Source: Anaerolineae bacterium (GTDB lineage: Bacteria > Chloroflexota > Anaerolineae > Aggregatilineales > Phototrophicaceae). Taken from it: a DNA stretch of 64,000 nt. Location of the stretch: contig JAJDWK010000072.1 of assembly GCA_022825675.1 (NCBI GenBank), positions 33,827-97,826 on the forward strand, read 5' to 3'. A program made the translations under genes and the position numbers. Positions 38,177 through 47,643 of this stretch are shown one piece after another. The notes below the pieces were generated by a model that ran no database searches, was not told where the DNA came from, and saw nothing but the letters and a program-made list of their open reading frames with translations. Within the stretch, counting starts at the first letter, position 1, and each line of letters begins with the position of its first letter.

Positions 38177-39448
38177 ATGCACAATGATATTGGCACAGAC
38201 CTCGACACCGCCTTAAAAACACAAACTGAAGAGCGCCGCGCCAAGCCAGCCCCAATCCCGCCGGAGCAGCCGGTGTACAGCGCCGCGCAATTCTCAAAGC
38301 AAAAGGCGGCGGTTCCCCCGCCGCCACGCGCTGCCCGGGCGCGGCGCGCCCGCTCCCGCCAGCGGAAAGCTATGCGGCGCAACGAATGGGCATGGGTGCT
38401 GCTGGCTGCTGGCATGATTTCGATCTTCGCCTGCCTCATCTTGGCGGTATTTATCATCGCGCGCATCCCGCAATCGGCGCAGCTCGCCATTCCCACTGCC
38501 GATTTGACGCCCTCCCTGCCCACGCCAGTTGATGCCCGCAGCGAATTTATCGCCGATGGCCGCCGTGTTGGCGTGGATGTGCTCAAGCTCGCCGATGGCA
38601 GCTTGGTTGACCTCGTGCCCTGGGATGGGCAATCTCGGTATACCATCATCATCGCGGGCTTGGACCGGCGGCAAGATCAAAATGATGAACCCGTGCGCAC
38701 CGACAGCTTGATGCTGCTCAGCATCGACCCCGTCAGAAAAAGCATCGGCATATTAAGCATCCCGCGGGATTTATGGGTGCAAATCCCGGACCAAGAAGAG
38801 CGCGACCGGATCAACCGCGCCTATTTTTTGGGGGAGCTGCGGCGTCCCGGCGACGGCGCGCTGCTCTTGCAGCAGACCGTCAGCTGGAATCTCGGCATGC
38901 GTGTACACAACTATATCCTGGTAGATTTCCAGGCGCTGATAGACATTGTCGACCTGCTGGGCGGCATCGAAGTTACTATTGAGTACACCATCAGCGATGA
39001 GCGCTCGCCCGACTTGAATTACGGCTACGACCCCTTGTATATGCCTGCCGGCACCCATCAACTGGACGGCTACAATGCCTTGCGTTTCGCGCGTACGCGC
39101 CACGGCAACAACGATGTGAAGCGAGCCGAACGCCAGCAGCAGGTGCTCTACGCAATCCGCGACCGCGCGCTTTCCATCGATTTTCTGCAGCTTATCCGGC
39201 GGCTGCCCGCATTCCTGGCTACTGTCAGCGCCCACCTGCAAACGGGCTTGGACCTGCAGCAGATTATCCAGCTTGCCTACTTCGCGCGGGAGATAGATTT
39301 CAACGACATCACGATGCGGGTGATGGACTTCAACTATGTGCAGGAATATACGACCGAAGAATATCAGCAGCAAGTGCTGATACCGATTGTCGAACGGCTG
39401 CCAAAGCTGCTCAGCGAAACTTTTGGGCAGGAGTATTCGGGGCGTTAA
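38177..39448 (+). CDS. LytR-CpsA-Psr (LCP) family cell-envelope protein
   Basis: A 423-residue LCP protein, the family that attaches polyprenyl-linked glycans to peptidoglycan or other wall acceptors. A long basic, Pro/Ala-rich cytoplasmic leader precedes one membrane helix (WVLLAAGMISIFACLILAVFIIA, about residues 70-92). The extracellular LCP domain spans about 140-320: TIIIAGLDRR, RTDSLMLLSID, ILSIPRDLWVQIP, HNYILVDFQALIDIVDLLGGI, and ALRFARTRHGNNDVKRAERQQ, which holds the catalytic Arg/Asp cluster. A GTG at 38165 is an alternative start. It fits with the glycosyltransferases in the window but is not adjacent to them. Confidence 0.9.
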   Translation: MHNDIGTDLDTALKTQTEERRAKPAPIPPEQPVYSAAQFSKQKAAVPPPPRAARARRARSRQRKAMRRNEWAWVLLAAGMISIFACLILAVFIIARIPQSAQLAIPTADLTPSLPTPVDARSEFIADGRRVGVDVLKLADGSLVDLVPWDGQSRYTIIIAGLDRRQDQNDEPVRTDSLMLLSIDPVRKSIGILSIPRDLWVQIPDQEERDRINRAYFLGELRRPGDGALLLQQTVSWNLGMRVHNYILVDFQALIDIVDLLGGIEVTIEYTISDERSPDLNYGYDPLYMPAGTHQLDGYNALRFARTRHGNNDVKRAERQQQVLYAIRDRALSIDFLQLIRRLPAFLATVSAHLQTGLDLQQIIQLAYFAREIDFNDITMRVMDFNYVQEYTTEEYQQQVLIPIVERLPKLLSETFGQEYSGR

Positions 39449-39771
39449 TGGCGGCGCGGCAGCGCCAGTTCAGGCGTCTGTGATGATAAAAACCCACCGT
39501 ACCGTGTAGCCATAGTGTCTCGAACCTGCAAAATGTACAGGTCGGGAATCGCTCGATAACCGCTGCCTTGGCTACCGCCTATCGCATTGGCTGCCGAAGT
39601 CAACTCCCTAATAGAGCATGTTGGCTCGGCACATATTGTTCTATCACGCATACAGCAGGCTGCCGCATTTATAGCAGATGTGCCTTTTGGTGTCAAACTG
39701 GGGAGGGGTGATTTTCCTGCATGCGCTTGCGCGGCTATAATGGATTTGCCGAATTCATGCAAAACCATCAC
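39445..39771 (-). other. AT-richer intergenic stretch, possible gene remnant
   Basis: The interval between the LCP and aquaporin genes, about 347 bases, holds a 108-codon open frame on the minus strand (…SIRELTSAANAIGG… , DLYILQVRDTMATRYGG). Composition is more AT-rich than the surrounding genes, and the frame has no clear ribosome binding site. I cannot assign a family; it may be a decayed gene or chance. It overlaps the LCP stop by four bases. Confidence 0.25.
39736..39741 (+). promoter_or_regulatory. -10 element of the aquaporin gene
   Basis: A perfect TATAAT lies 55 bases before the ATG at 39796; the -35 region is weak. AAGGAG precedes the ATG at good spacing. Confidence 0.5.
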
Positions 39772-39795
39772 AAGTAAATCAAGGAGAATATCCCC

Positions 39796-40488
39796 ATGAG
39801 CGGAACTATGTATCGCGCGGCGCTATGCGAGCTTATTGGCACCTTTGTTCTTGTATTTGTCGGCGCGGCGGCGGTGCTGGTCGCGCCGGTTTTTGGCCTG
39901 CTTGTGCCTGCTTTCGCCCATGGCTTGATTCTATGCGCGCTCATCTATACCTACGGGCATATTTCCGGCGCCCAATTCAACCCGGCAGTTACCTTGGGTC
40001 TGCTGATTGGCGGCGCGCAGGATGCCACAAAATCAGCCATTTACATCGTGGCGCAATTCGCCGGCGGGAGTATCGCCGCGCTGGTTTTGACCGCGGTATT
40101 CCCGCAAGACAACGCCGCTGTGGCGGATTTCCTGGGCGGCGCCGCCTATAATTTTGGGCAGACCGCCGGCTTCCTCACCGCCGATTCGGTCTGGACCGCC
40201 GCCGCTTATGAAGCCATCTTGACCTTCTTCCTGGTCAGCGCGGTATTCCAGGCGGCGGTCTATGGCAAAGCGGGCAAATTGGCGGGGGTCGCCATCGGCT
40301 TCACTTTGGCGGCGAGCATCTTGGCGGGCGGTCCTGCGACTGGCGCTTCGCTCAATCCCGCCAGGACTTTGGGACCCGCGCTCGCTGCCGGCGACCTTTC
40401 CTATGTGCTGCCCTATTTTGTGGGCATTTTCGGCGGCGGCATCATCGGCGGGCTGCTGCATGGGCAGCTCTTGCAGCCTGAGGAATAA
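39796..40488 (+). CDS. Aquaporin (MIP family channel)
   Basis: A 230-residue six-helix channel. The two half-helix motifs are HISGAQFNPAVT near residues 55-66 and ASLNPARTLGPA near 180-191; the Arg after the second NPA is the selectivity-filter residue. The compact length and filter region look more like a water-selective AqpZ type than a glycerol facilitator, which would have extra loops, but this is a judgement from sequence only. AAGGAG sits before the ATG. It converges with aspS after a 39-base gap. Confidence 0.93.
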   Translation: MSGTMYRAALCELIGTFVLVFVGAAAVLVAPVFGLLVPAFAHGLILCALIYTYGHISGAQFNPAVTLGLLIGGAQDATKSAIYIVAQFAGGSIAALVLTAVFPQDNAAVADFLGGAAYNFGQTAGFLTADSVWTAAAYEAILTFFLVSAVFQAAVYGKAGKLAGVAIGFTLAASILAGGPATGASLNPARTLGPALAAGDLSYVLPYFVGIFGGGIIGGLLHGQLLQPEE

Positions 40489-40527
40489 GCGCGGGCGCTC
40501 AGTCACCGGGCTGCTCGTGACCTGCCG

Positions 40528-42339
40528 CTAGTGTTCGAGTTCTTCTGGCGGCAGGTCCAGCTCAATGAAGAGCTCGCTGAGCTGCTGCGGCTCGGCAGGG
40601 GATGGCGCGTTCGCCATAATATCCGCCCCGCCTTGAGTCTTGGGGAAAGCGATAACCTCGCGGATATTTGGTGCGCCCGCCAGCAGCATCACCAGCCGGT
40701 CGATGCCCCATGCCATGCCGCCATGCGGTGGCGCGCCATATTCAAAGGCTTCCAGCATGTGCCCGAATTCCTGCATGGCATGTTCCATCGTCTGCCCGAT
40801 TAAGGGGAAGATTTTCTCCTGAATCGCGCGGTCGTGGATGCGGATGCTGCCGCCGCCCACCTCATAGCCATTGCAAACCAGGTCATATTGAGAGCCGCGC
40901 GCAGCGCCCGGGTCGCTATCCAGCAGGTGCAAGTCCTCGGGCAGCGGCATCGTGAACATGTGCTGTGACGGGTCCCAGCGGCGATGCTCCTCGTCCCATA
41001 TAAATTCCGGGAAATCAATCACCCAGCAGAATGCCAGGCAATTGTCATCGAGGTCCAGCTGCGACTTGAAATGAGCGCGCAGCGCATCGGTGCTCGCTTG
41101 CACAATCGGCGCGTCATCGGACATGAAGAGCAGCAAATCGCCCCCTTCCGCGCCCATCGCTTCAATCAGCTCCAGCTTCAAATCGACATTGAAGAACTTG
41201 CCGATGGGTCCGCGCAGTTGGTCGGCGGGGTCAACTGGAATCGTGATATACGCCAAGCCCTTGGCACCAGCCCGCCGCCGCACCAGCGCCTCCAGCTCGC
41301 GGGTGATTTTACGCAATTGTGTGCCGCTGACCGAGCCAGCCGCGCCGGGTACACGCATACATTTGACCTTTTTGCCCGCCTTGACATTTTCGACAAATAC
41401 GGGGAAGGCGCTGCGCCCGCCGATATCGCTGATGTCAATCGCGCGCAGGTCAAAGCGGATATCGGGACGATCGGTGCCATATTGCTCCAGAGCATCCTGG
41501 TAGCTCAAACGCGGGAAGGGCTGCGCCAGCAATTGCTTCTCGGGCGTGATCGTCTTGACAATCGCCGTCGCCAGCGCTTCCATCAGCTGCATTACATCTT
41601 CCCGCTCGACGAAGCTCATCTCCAGGTCGAGCTGGGTGAATTCCGGCTGACGGTCGCCACGCAAATCTTCATCGCGGAAGCAGCGGGCAATTTGAAAATA
41701 GCGCTCGAAGCCGCCTACCATCAGCAGCTGTTTCAACTGCTGTGGGGATTGCGGCAAGGCATAGAAGCTGCCGGGCTGCAAGCGGCTGGGCACCAGAAAA
41801 TCGCGCGCGCCTTCCGGCGTGGTTTTGAACAAAATCGGCGTCTCAATCTCGACAAAGTCCTCAGCATCCAGGAAGTCGCGGATGAACTTCACCGTCTTGT
41901 GACGCAGCAGCAGGCTGCGCTGCATGGCTTCACGCCGCAAATCCAGATAGCGATAGCGCATGCGCAGCGCTTCATCCAGCGCGCCTTCATCGCGGTTGAT
42001 ATAAAATGGCGGTGTGCGCGAGCGATTCAAAATCCTAATCTCATCGGCAACGATGTCGATATCGCCTGTCGCCAAGTCGGGGTTGGCGGTGCCTTCCGGG
42101 CGAATGCGCACAGCGCCTTGCACCTGCAAGACAAATTCGTTGCGGGCGCTGTCGGCAATGGCGTGGGCAGCGGGCGCCGCTTCCAAATCTACAACGACTT
42201 GGGTGATGCCCCAGCGATCGCGCAAATCAATGAAAATCAAGCCGCCCTGGTCACGCCGCCGATTGACCCAGCCAGCCAGCGTGACCGGCGTGCCGGCATC
42301 TCCAATCCGCAATTCGCCACAGTTGTGCGTCTTCAACAT
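40528..42339 (-). CDS. aspS: Aspartyl-tRNA synthetase
   Basis: A 603-residue class II synthetase charging tRNA-Asp or, if non-discriminating, also tRNA-Asn. The N-terminal OB anticodon-binding domain (VTLAGWVNRRRDQGGLIFIDLRD) is followed by class II motif 1 region FVEIETPILFKTTPEGARDFLVPS near 165-188 and motif 2 FRDEDLRGDRQPEFTQLD near 218-235. A bacterial GAD insert domain and motif 3 GGMAWGIDRLVMLLAG near 550 follow. GGAGAG precedes the ATG. A tRNA-Asp gene lies about 6.6 kb away. No GatCAB genes are here to judge indirect Asn-tRNA formation. Confidence 0.96.
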   Translation of the reverse strand: MLKTHNCGELRIGDAGTPVTLAGWVNRRRDQGGLIFIDLRDRWGITQVVVDLEAAPAAHAIADSARNEFVLQVQGAVRIRPEGTANPDLATGDIDIVADEIRILNRSRTPPFYINRDEGALDEALRMRYRYLDLRREAMQRSLLLRHKTVKFIRDFLDAEDFVEIETPILFKTTPEGARDFLVPSRLQPGSFYALPQSPQQLKQLLMVGGFERYFQIARCFRDEDLRGDRQPEFTQLDLEMSFVEREDVMQLMEALATAIVKTITPEKQLLAQPFPRLSYQDALEQYGTDRPDIRFDLRAIDISDIGGRSAFPVFVENVKAGKKVKCMRVPGAAGSVSGTQLRKITRELEALVRRRAGAKGLAYITIPVDPADQLRGPIGKFFNVDLKLELIEAMGAEGGDLLLFMSDDAPIVQASTDALRAHFKSQLDLDDNCLAFCWVIDFPEFIWDEEHRRWDPSQHMFTMPLPEDLHLLDSDPGAARGSQYDLVCNGYEVGGGSIRIHDRAIQEKIFPLIGQTMEHAMQEFGHMLEAFEYGAPPHGGMAWGIDRLVMLLAGAPNIREVIAFPKTQGGADIMANAPSPAEPQQLSELFIELDLPPEELEH

Positions 42340-42401
42340 TGCGCCTACTCTCCATTTTGATGTGTTGCTGTGGGCAGGCTAGCGCCAGCCGCGCCAAGCG
42401 C

Positions 42402-42429
42402 TTGACATTTCAGCGCTAGAGCTTATCAC
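42402..42429 (+). promoter_or_regulatory. Possible promoter of the small-membrane/GT/HDAC operon
   Basis: A perfect TTGACA is followed at 16 bases by TATCAC, about 118 bases before the ATG at 42547. The intergenic space 42340-42546 otherwise shows nothing beyond spurious open frames. Confidence 0.45.
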
Positions 42430-42546
42430 GGACTGAGACGCAAATGTATGGCGAAGATTCAAGGTGGTCAATACAGCGCGCGCTTGCGCTGCGCGCCGCT
42501 GCCGGGGCACTTGCCAGCGGGCGGCGACGGCTCTACACTCTCCGTT

Positions 42547-42762
42547 ATGCAGGCGGAAGAGCGGACCATCAGCAAGCGGCAGCTTGGCATCGCCCTCGCG
42601 GCATTGGGCGCGCTGGCATTCCTTGGCATACTGTCAATCGATATTTTGAATACGGGGCGTCCCGGCGGCATCGGACCGGCGCAAGCGCTGGCGCTGGCGG
42701 CGGCGCTTTGCTGCACGCTGATAGGGATTTCTTTGATTCCGCTTGGCGATGCGCCGGCATGA
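42547..42762 (+). CDS. Small two-helix membrane protein
   Basis: A 71-residue protein: a charged N-terminus MQAEERTISKRQ, helices at about residues 13-31 and 44-64, and a short loop INTGRPGGIGP-like between them. Its stop overlaps the next gene's start (ATGA), so it is translated together with the membrane glycosyltransferase-like protein and may be a partner. Longer upstream frames (from 42444 or 42448) are not credible. No family is recognised. Confidence 0.6.
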   Translation: MQAEERTISKRQLGIALAALGALAFLGILSIDILNTGRPGGIGPAQALALAAALCCTLIGISLIPLGDAPA

Positions 42763-44330
42763 GAGCGCGGCTCTACTTCGCGCTGATGCTGGCGGCGACC
42801 GCGGCTCTGTCCGCCGCCTTGCTGGTCTATCTGCTCTACGCCGCCAATGTGATTCCCTTCCCCTACGATTATGACCAGGGCGAAGGCTTTGAAGTGCAGG
42901 ACACAGTCTACTTCAGCCGCAGCGAGCTGCCCTATCGCGATACGGAAAGTTATCCCTTTTATTCCAGCAACTATCCGCCCCTCTTCCATGTACTGGCGGC
43001 GCCATTCGTCTGGATTTTTGGTCCCGCCCATTGGTATGGGCGCGCGCTCGGCTTCCTGGGCTCGCTGTTGAGCGCCGGCACCATCGGCTATGCTGTCTGG
43101 CGGGATGGCGGCGGTCAGCGCTGGATCGCGCTTTTATCGGCGTTCGCTTTTCTCAGCTCCAACTTCGTGTATCACATTGGACCGCTCTTCCGCCAGCACA
43201 CGCTGATGGTAACTTTCGAGACGCTGGCTGTTGTGCTCTTGGCGGGCGCATTCCCAAAGCGGCAGCGGCGGCGCATCGCGCTGGCAATGCTGCTGCTGGG
43301 CTGCGCTGGCTACACCAAACAGCTCGCCGCCATCAGCGCCGCTGCCGCCTGCCTGTGGATGTTCCTGCGGCAGCCGCGGCGCGGCACCGCCTGGACTGCC
43401 GTCTTCGCCCTCGCCGGCGGCGCGGTTTTCGCCTGGCTCTTTATCGCATCAGACGGGCAGTGGTGGACGCAAGCCATAGTCGCCAATGTCAACGATTTTC
43501 TCTTTGATCAAGCCAGCGGGCTCTTCGTGCTCTGGTTCAAATTGCACGGCGCGCTGCTGATACCCGCCGCCCTGCTCCTGCTCTACGAGACTTATTTCGA
43601 GCGGCTGTCTATCTACAGCATCTGGTTTGTTTTCAGCGCTCTTCTCGGCGGGGTCGCCTCTGGCACCTGGGGCGCGGGCGACAGCTATTTTGTAACTTCT
43701 ATCGCCGCCGCCTGCATCCTCAGCGGCATAATGTTCTCGCGCGTGGCGAACCAATGCTTTGCCTTTCCTGGTCGCCTGCGCGCCTTGCCTGTCATGACTC
43801 TTTGCGCCCGCGGGCTGATACTCATCCCGCTACTGTATTTGGGTTATGCCCGCGCCACTTTGAAGCTGCCGACTGACGGCGCATTCGCGCCCGCCGCAAG
43901 CCTTCTGGGACTTGAAGCCAACATCCGCGGCAACTTCTATGATTCCGCCAGTTTTGATGTCGGCGGCTACGCCAGAATCGGCTATTTTCTCTCGGCAGCG
44001 GATTGGGAAGCGGGCGCGCAAATCAGCGAGCGCATTCGCCAAAGCGACAAACCCGCCCTCAGCGAAGACGCCGGCTTCAGCCTGGCGGCGGGGCGCGATG
44101 TCATCAGCAACCCCACACAATTGCGCAATTTGCATCTGGCGGGCTTGTTTACTGGCGCGGAGCTCATCGGCATGATTGAGCGCCAGGATTTCGGCTTAAT
44201 TGTCCTGCGGGCGCTTTTCTATCCGCCAGCGGTGCTGCAGGCGATTGACCGCCACTACATAGAACGCGAGCGCATTCACATGAACGGCTTCGATTATTTG
44301 CTGCTGTACGCAAAGGAGACTGAGGCATGA
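42759..44330 (+). CDS. Polytopic membrane protein, GT39/ArnT-like glycosyltransferase
   Basis: A 523-residue membrane protein with about ten or more hydrophobic segments. After the first helix comes the acidic extracytoplasmic loop PYDYDQGEGFEVQDTVYF, the position where GT39/GT83 C-type transferases hold a catalytic Asp. SNYPPLFHVLAAPF near residue 72 also fits the family. The C-terminal part, from about 370, contains a soluble segment with ISERIRQSDKPALSEDAGF. Such enzymes use polyprenyl-phosphate sugars to decorate proteins or lipids on the outer face. The exact substrate is unknown. It overlaps the genes on both sides by four bases. Confidence 0.75.
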   Translation: MRARLYFALMLAATAALSAALLVYLLYAANVIPFPYDYDQGEGFEVQDTVYFSRSELPYRDTESYPFYSSNYPPLFHVLAAPFVWIFGPAHWYGRALGFLGSLLSAGTIGYAVWRDGGGQRWIALLSAFAFLSSNFVYHIGPLFRQHTLMVTFETLAVVLLAGAFPKRQRRRIALAMLLLGCAGYTKQLAAISAAAACLWMFLRQPRRGTAWTAVFALAGGAVFAWLFIASDGQWWTQAIVANVNDFLFDQASGLFVLWFKLHGALLIPAALLLLYETYFERLSIYSIWFVFSALLGGVASGTWGAGDSYFVTSIAAACILSGIMFSRVANQCFAFPGRLRALPVMTLCARGLILIPLLYLGYARATLKLPTDGAFAPAASLLGLEANIRGNFYDSASFDVGGYARIGYFLSAADWEAGAQISERIRQSDKPALSEDAGFSLAAGRDVISNPTQLRNLHLAGLFTGAELIGMIERQDFGLIVLRALFYPPAVLQAIDRHYIERERIHMNGFDYLLLYAKETEA

Positions 44331-45355
44331 CAAGCGCCTACATCAGCCATGCCAGCTTTAGCGAGCATGATTACCCGCGCCACCCAGAGCACGCGGGCAG
44401 GATCAAAGCCGTCTGGCAGCAGCTGCAAGGCTTATTGGAACAGCTTCTGCCGCTGGCGCCAGCGCCGGCAAGCGATGAGCAGATTTTGGCGGTGCATTCC
44501 GCCGCGCACCTGCGGCCGCTCACGGCGATCGCCAGCCAAAAACGCCGCGCATTTATCGATGCCGATACCTACGCCTTGCCGCAATCGCTGGCGATTGCCC
44601 GCCTGGCAGCCGGTGCCGTGATTGCGGGCGTCGAGGCGGTGCTTGATGGCACAGCCGACAATGCGCTGGCGCTTGTACGCCCGCCGGGGCATCACGCCAC
44701 GCGCGACCAGCCGATGGGATTTTGCCTGCTGAACAATATCGCCATCGGCGCGCGCCACGCCCAAGCGAAGTTCTCCTGCGAGCGCATCCTCATTCTGGAC
44801 TATGATGTGCATCACGGCAACGGCACCCAGGATATCTTTTATACAGATGGCTCCGTCCAGTTCATCTCGATACATCAAAGCCCGCTGTACCCCGGCAGCG
44901 GCGCGCTGCGGGAAATGGGAGCGGGTGCCGGGCAAGGCAGGACGATTAATGTGCCGCTGCCCGCCGGCTGCGGCGACGCCGCCTACAGGCGCATCATGGC
45001 GGAAATTGTCGCGCCCGCTATCGAGAGCTTCAAGCCCGATATAATGCTGGTTTCGGTCGGTTTTGACGCGCATTGGATGGACCCGCTCGCCCAAATGCGG
45101 CTCAGCTTGGCAGGTTACGACGAGCTCGCCCGCGCCTGCCTGCAGCTGGCGCAGCAAGTCTGTGATGGCAAGATAGTGTTTGTAATGGAAGGCGGCTACG
45201 ATTTGGCGGCGCTGGCGCATGGCTGGTCCAATATCGCCCGCGCCTGCCTGCGCCTGGGCGGGCTCAGCGACCCTTATGGAGCCGCGCCCAGGGTATCCGC
45301 GCCACCCGATATAGGAGCGATTATCGACGCGGTCCGCCGCTGGCATCAGCTCTAA
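44327..45355 (+). CDS. Histone-deacetylase-family amidohydrolase
   Basis: A 342-residue class II-type bacterial HDAC-family protein (AcuC / acetylpolyamine amidohydrolase relatives). RPPGHHAT near 122-129 holds the active-site His pair, LDYDVHHGNGTQD near 163-175 the zinc Asp/His, and SVGFDAH near 243 the second Asp; FVMEGGYDLAAL near 286 is the C-terminal motif. Substrates in the family include acetylated lysines, acetylpolyamines and acetyl-CoA synthetase; none can be chosen here. AAGGAG precedes the ATG, and it overlaps the membrane transferase gene by four bases. Confidence 0.9.
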   Translation: MTSAYISHASFSEHDYPRHPEHAGRIKAVWQQLQGLLEQLLPLAPAPASDEQILAVHSAAHLRPLTAIASQKRRAFIDADTYALPQSLAIARLAAGAVIAGVEAVLDGTADNALALVRPPGHHATRDQPMGFCLLNNIAIGARHAQAKFSCERILILDYDVHHGNGTQDIFYTDGSVQFISIHQSPLYPGSGALREMGAGAGQGRTINVPLPAGCGDAAYRRIMAEIVAPAIESFKPDIMLVSVGFDAHWMDPLAQMRLSLAGYDELARACLQLAQQVCDGKIVFVMEGGYDLAALAHGWSNIARACLRLGGLSDPYGAAPRVSAPPDIGAIIDAVRRWHQL

Positions 45356-47373
45356 GTCAGCATCAAGTCGCCTTCCAAGCCAAATTCCGCCGCCAAGACC
45401 CCGCGCAGGTCAAATACCTGGTCGCGCAGCGCCGCCGCCTTCTCAAATTCCAGCGCCTGCGCCGCCTTGTTCATTTCCGCTTCCAATTCGTCTATCATGC
45501 GCTTTAATTCTTCTGCCGGCAGGCGCTGCAAGCCCGCGTCCAGGCTGGCTTCTGTTGTGTCTTTTTCGCTGTCGAGAGTGCGCAAGCGGTCAGTCAAATC
45601 CTGTATTTCTTTGACAATTTGCTGCGGCACGATGCCATTGGCTTCGTTGAAGGCTTCTTGAATCTCCCGCCGCCGATCGGTTTCGTCGATTGCGCCCGCC
45701 ATCGCCGGCGTCATCTTGTCCGCGTACATGACGACCTTGCCTTCGAGATGGCGCGCCGCCCGCCCTATCGTCTGGATTAGCGCCGGCTCCGAGCGCAAGA
45801 AGCCCGCTTTGTCCGCGTCCAAAATCGCCACCAGCGACACTTCCGGCAAGTCCAGCCCTTCCCGCAGCAGGTTGATGCCGACGATAACATCATAGATGCC
45901 GGTTCTTAAATCTCGCAGGATTTCCACCCGCTCCAAAGTATCCACTTCCGCATGCAGATATTGCCCCTTGATGCCCAGCTCGTTGAGGTAGCCAGCCAAT
46001 TCTTCCGCCATGCGCTGCGTCAAAGTCGTCACCAGGGCGCGCTGCCCATCGCGGACGCGCCGGGCAATCTCTTGCAGCAGGTCGTCAATCTGCCCGTCGA
46101 TGGGACGCACATCAATATGCGGGTCGACGATGCCCGTTGGGCGGATTATCTGCTCGACAATCTGCTGCGCATGTTGGTCTTCGTAAGGTCCAGGCGTGGC
46201 GCTGGTGTAAATCGTCTGCCCCACGCGCCCCTCAAATTCGGCGAATTGCAGCGGGCGGTTATCCAGCGCGCTGGGCAGGCGGAAGCCATAATCAACCAGC
46301 ACTTGCTTGCGCTGTTTATCGCCATTGTACATGCCGCGAATCTGCGGCACGGTCATGTGGCTCTCGTCGATGATGAGCAGATGGTCTTCTGGCAGATAGT
46401 CAATCAAGGTATAGGGCGCGCTGCCGGGCGGGCGCCGGTCAAAATGCCGCGAATAGTTTTCGATGCCAGTCGTGAAGCCAACCTCGCGCAGCATTTCGAT
46501 GTCATAGCGCGTCCGCTGCTCTATACGCTGCGCCGCGACAAAATCCTCCTTGCGCTTGAAATGGGCGATTTGCGTCTCCAATTCAGCTTCGATATCGTGC
46601 AGCGCTTCGCGGATATGCTCGTCATCGGTGATATATTCGCGCGCCGGGAAGATAGTAACCAAATCGTGCACATGCAGCACTTCGCCAGTCAGCGGCTGGA
46701 ACTCAACAATTTTTTCGATTTCATCGCCCCAGAGGTAGATGCGAAAAGCCGACTCCGAATAGCCGGGCACAATTTCCAAAGTATCGCCGCGTACGCGAAA
46801 GGTGCCGCGCCGCAGCTCCATATCATTGCGCGTATATTGAATGCGCACCAAATCCCGCAAAACGCGCTCGCGCCGGACTTCTTCGCCCACTTTCAGTTCG
46901 ACCGACATTTTCTGCCAATTGACCGGGTCGCCGATGCCATAGATGCAGGAGACCGACGCCACAATCAATACATCACGCCGCGTGAAGAGCGAGGCGGTCG
47001 CCGATAGCCGCAGCCGCTCAATCTGTTCGTTGATGTCGGTGGACTTTTCGATATACAAATCGTGCCGCGGCACATAGGCTTCGGGCTGATAATAATCGTA
47101 ATAGCTGACAAAATACTCGATGGCGTTGTTGGGGAAGAGCCGCTTGAACTCGGCGTATAGCTGCGCCGCCAGGGTTTTGTTATGCGCCATCACCAGGGTT
47201 GGGCGCTGGGTCGCCTGCACGACATTGGCGATGGTGAAAGTTTTGCCAGTGCCCGTCGCGCCCAGCAATGTCTGATGGCGATGCCCTTCTTCCAAGCCCT
47301 CCAGCAAGCCTGCGATGGCGGTGGGCTGGTCGCCAGTGGGGGCGAATGGCGCTTCCAATTCAAATTCAGGCAC
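45352..47373 (-). CDS. uvrB: Excinuclease ABC subunit B
   Basis: A 673-residue UvrB, the damage-verifying helicase-like subunit of nucleotide excision repair. Walker A GATGTGKT is at residues 38-45, the beta-hairpin [12 protein letters not shown] near 92-103, DEAH-like IIDESHMT near 335, helicase motif [11 protein letters not shown] near 540, and the UVR domain that contacts UvrC at the C-terminus ([23 protein letters not shown]). The GTG at 47373 is chosen: it follows AAAGGAG and starts at [16 protein letters not shown]. The longer frame runs back through the tRNA gene. It converges with the HDAC gene and overlaps it by four bases. Confidence 0.96.
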   Translation of the reverse strand: MPEFELEAPFAPTGDQPTAIAGLLEGLEEGHRHQTLLGATGTGKTFTIANVVQATQRPTLVMAHNKTLAAQLYAEFKRLFPNNAIEYFVSYYDYYQPEAYVPRHDLYIEKSTDINEQIERLRLSATASLFTRRDVLIVASVSCIYGIGDPVNWQKMSVELKVGEEVRRERVLRDLVRIQYTRNDMELRRGTFRVRGDTLEIVPGYSESAFRIYLWGDEIEKIVEFQPLTGEVLHVHDLVTIFPAREYITDDEHIREALHDIEAELETQIAHFKRKEDFVAAQRIEQRTRYDIEMLREVGFTTGIENYSRHFDRRPPGSAPYTLIDYLPEDHLLIIDESHMTVPQIRGMYNGDKQRKQVLVDYGFRLPSALDNRPLQFAEFEGRVGQTIYTSATPGPYEDQHAQQIVEQIIRPTGIVDPHIDVRPIDGQIDDLLQEIARRVRDGQRALVTTLTQRMAEELAGYLNELGIKGQYLHAEVDTLERVEILRDLRTGIYDVIVGINLLREGLDLPEVSLVAILDADKAGFLRSEPALIQTIGRAARHLEGKVVMYADKMTPAMAGAIDETDRRREIQEAFNEANGIVPQQIVKEIQDLTDRLRTLDSEKDTTEASLDAGLQRLPAEELKRMIDELEAEMNKAAQALEFEKAAALRDQVFDLRGVLAAEFGLEGDLMLT

Positions 47374-47410
47374 GGGCGCTCCTTTGGCGGCATCACAAGC
47401 GAGGGACCAA

Positions 47411-47441
47411 TTTTTACGCAATTTGAAGGAACTCTTGACAA
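47411..47441 (-). promoter_or_regulatory. Possible uvrB promoter
   Basis: TTGTCA and TAAAAA are 19 bases apart on the minus strand. The -35 shares its bases with the -35 of the divergent tRNA promoter (TTGACAA). Spacing is long, so support is weak. Confidence 0.3.
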
Positions 47442-47463
47442 GCTGGAGGCTAGCTGATAAGCT
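47435..47463 (+). promoter_or_regulatory. Probable promoter of the tRNA pair
   Basis: A perfect TTGACA and a weaker TAAGCT are spaced by 17 bases, about 30 bases before the tRNA-fMet 5' end. Confidence 0.5.
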
Positions 47464-47493
47464 CTGATTATGCAACGCTAGCCGTTGCCTTGA

Positions 47494-47565
<72 letters not shown>

Positions 47566-47569
47566 TCGC

Positions 47570-47643
47570 GCTGATGTAGCTCAGCTGGTTAGAGCGCGCG
47601 ACTCATAATCGCGAGGTCGGAAGTTCAAATCTTCCCATCAGCA
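47570..47643 (+). tRNA. tRNA with CAT anticodon: elongator Met or Ile2
   Basis: Acceptor GCTGATG pairs with CATCAGC, D arm GCTC/GAGC, anticodon stem CGCGA/TCGCG around CTCATAA, T arm GGAAG-TTCAAAT-CTTCC, discriminator A, no encoded CCA. The GCGA-CTCATAA-TCGC arm resembles tRNA-Ile2, whose C34 is modified to lysidine by TilS, while the body resembles elongator Met. The identity is left open. It starts four bases after tRNA-fMet. Confidence 0.9.
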
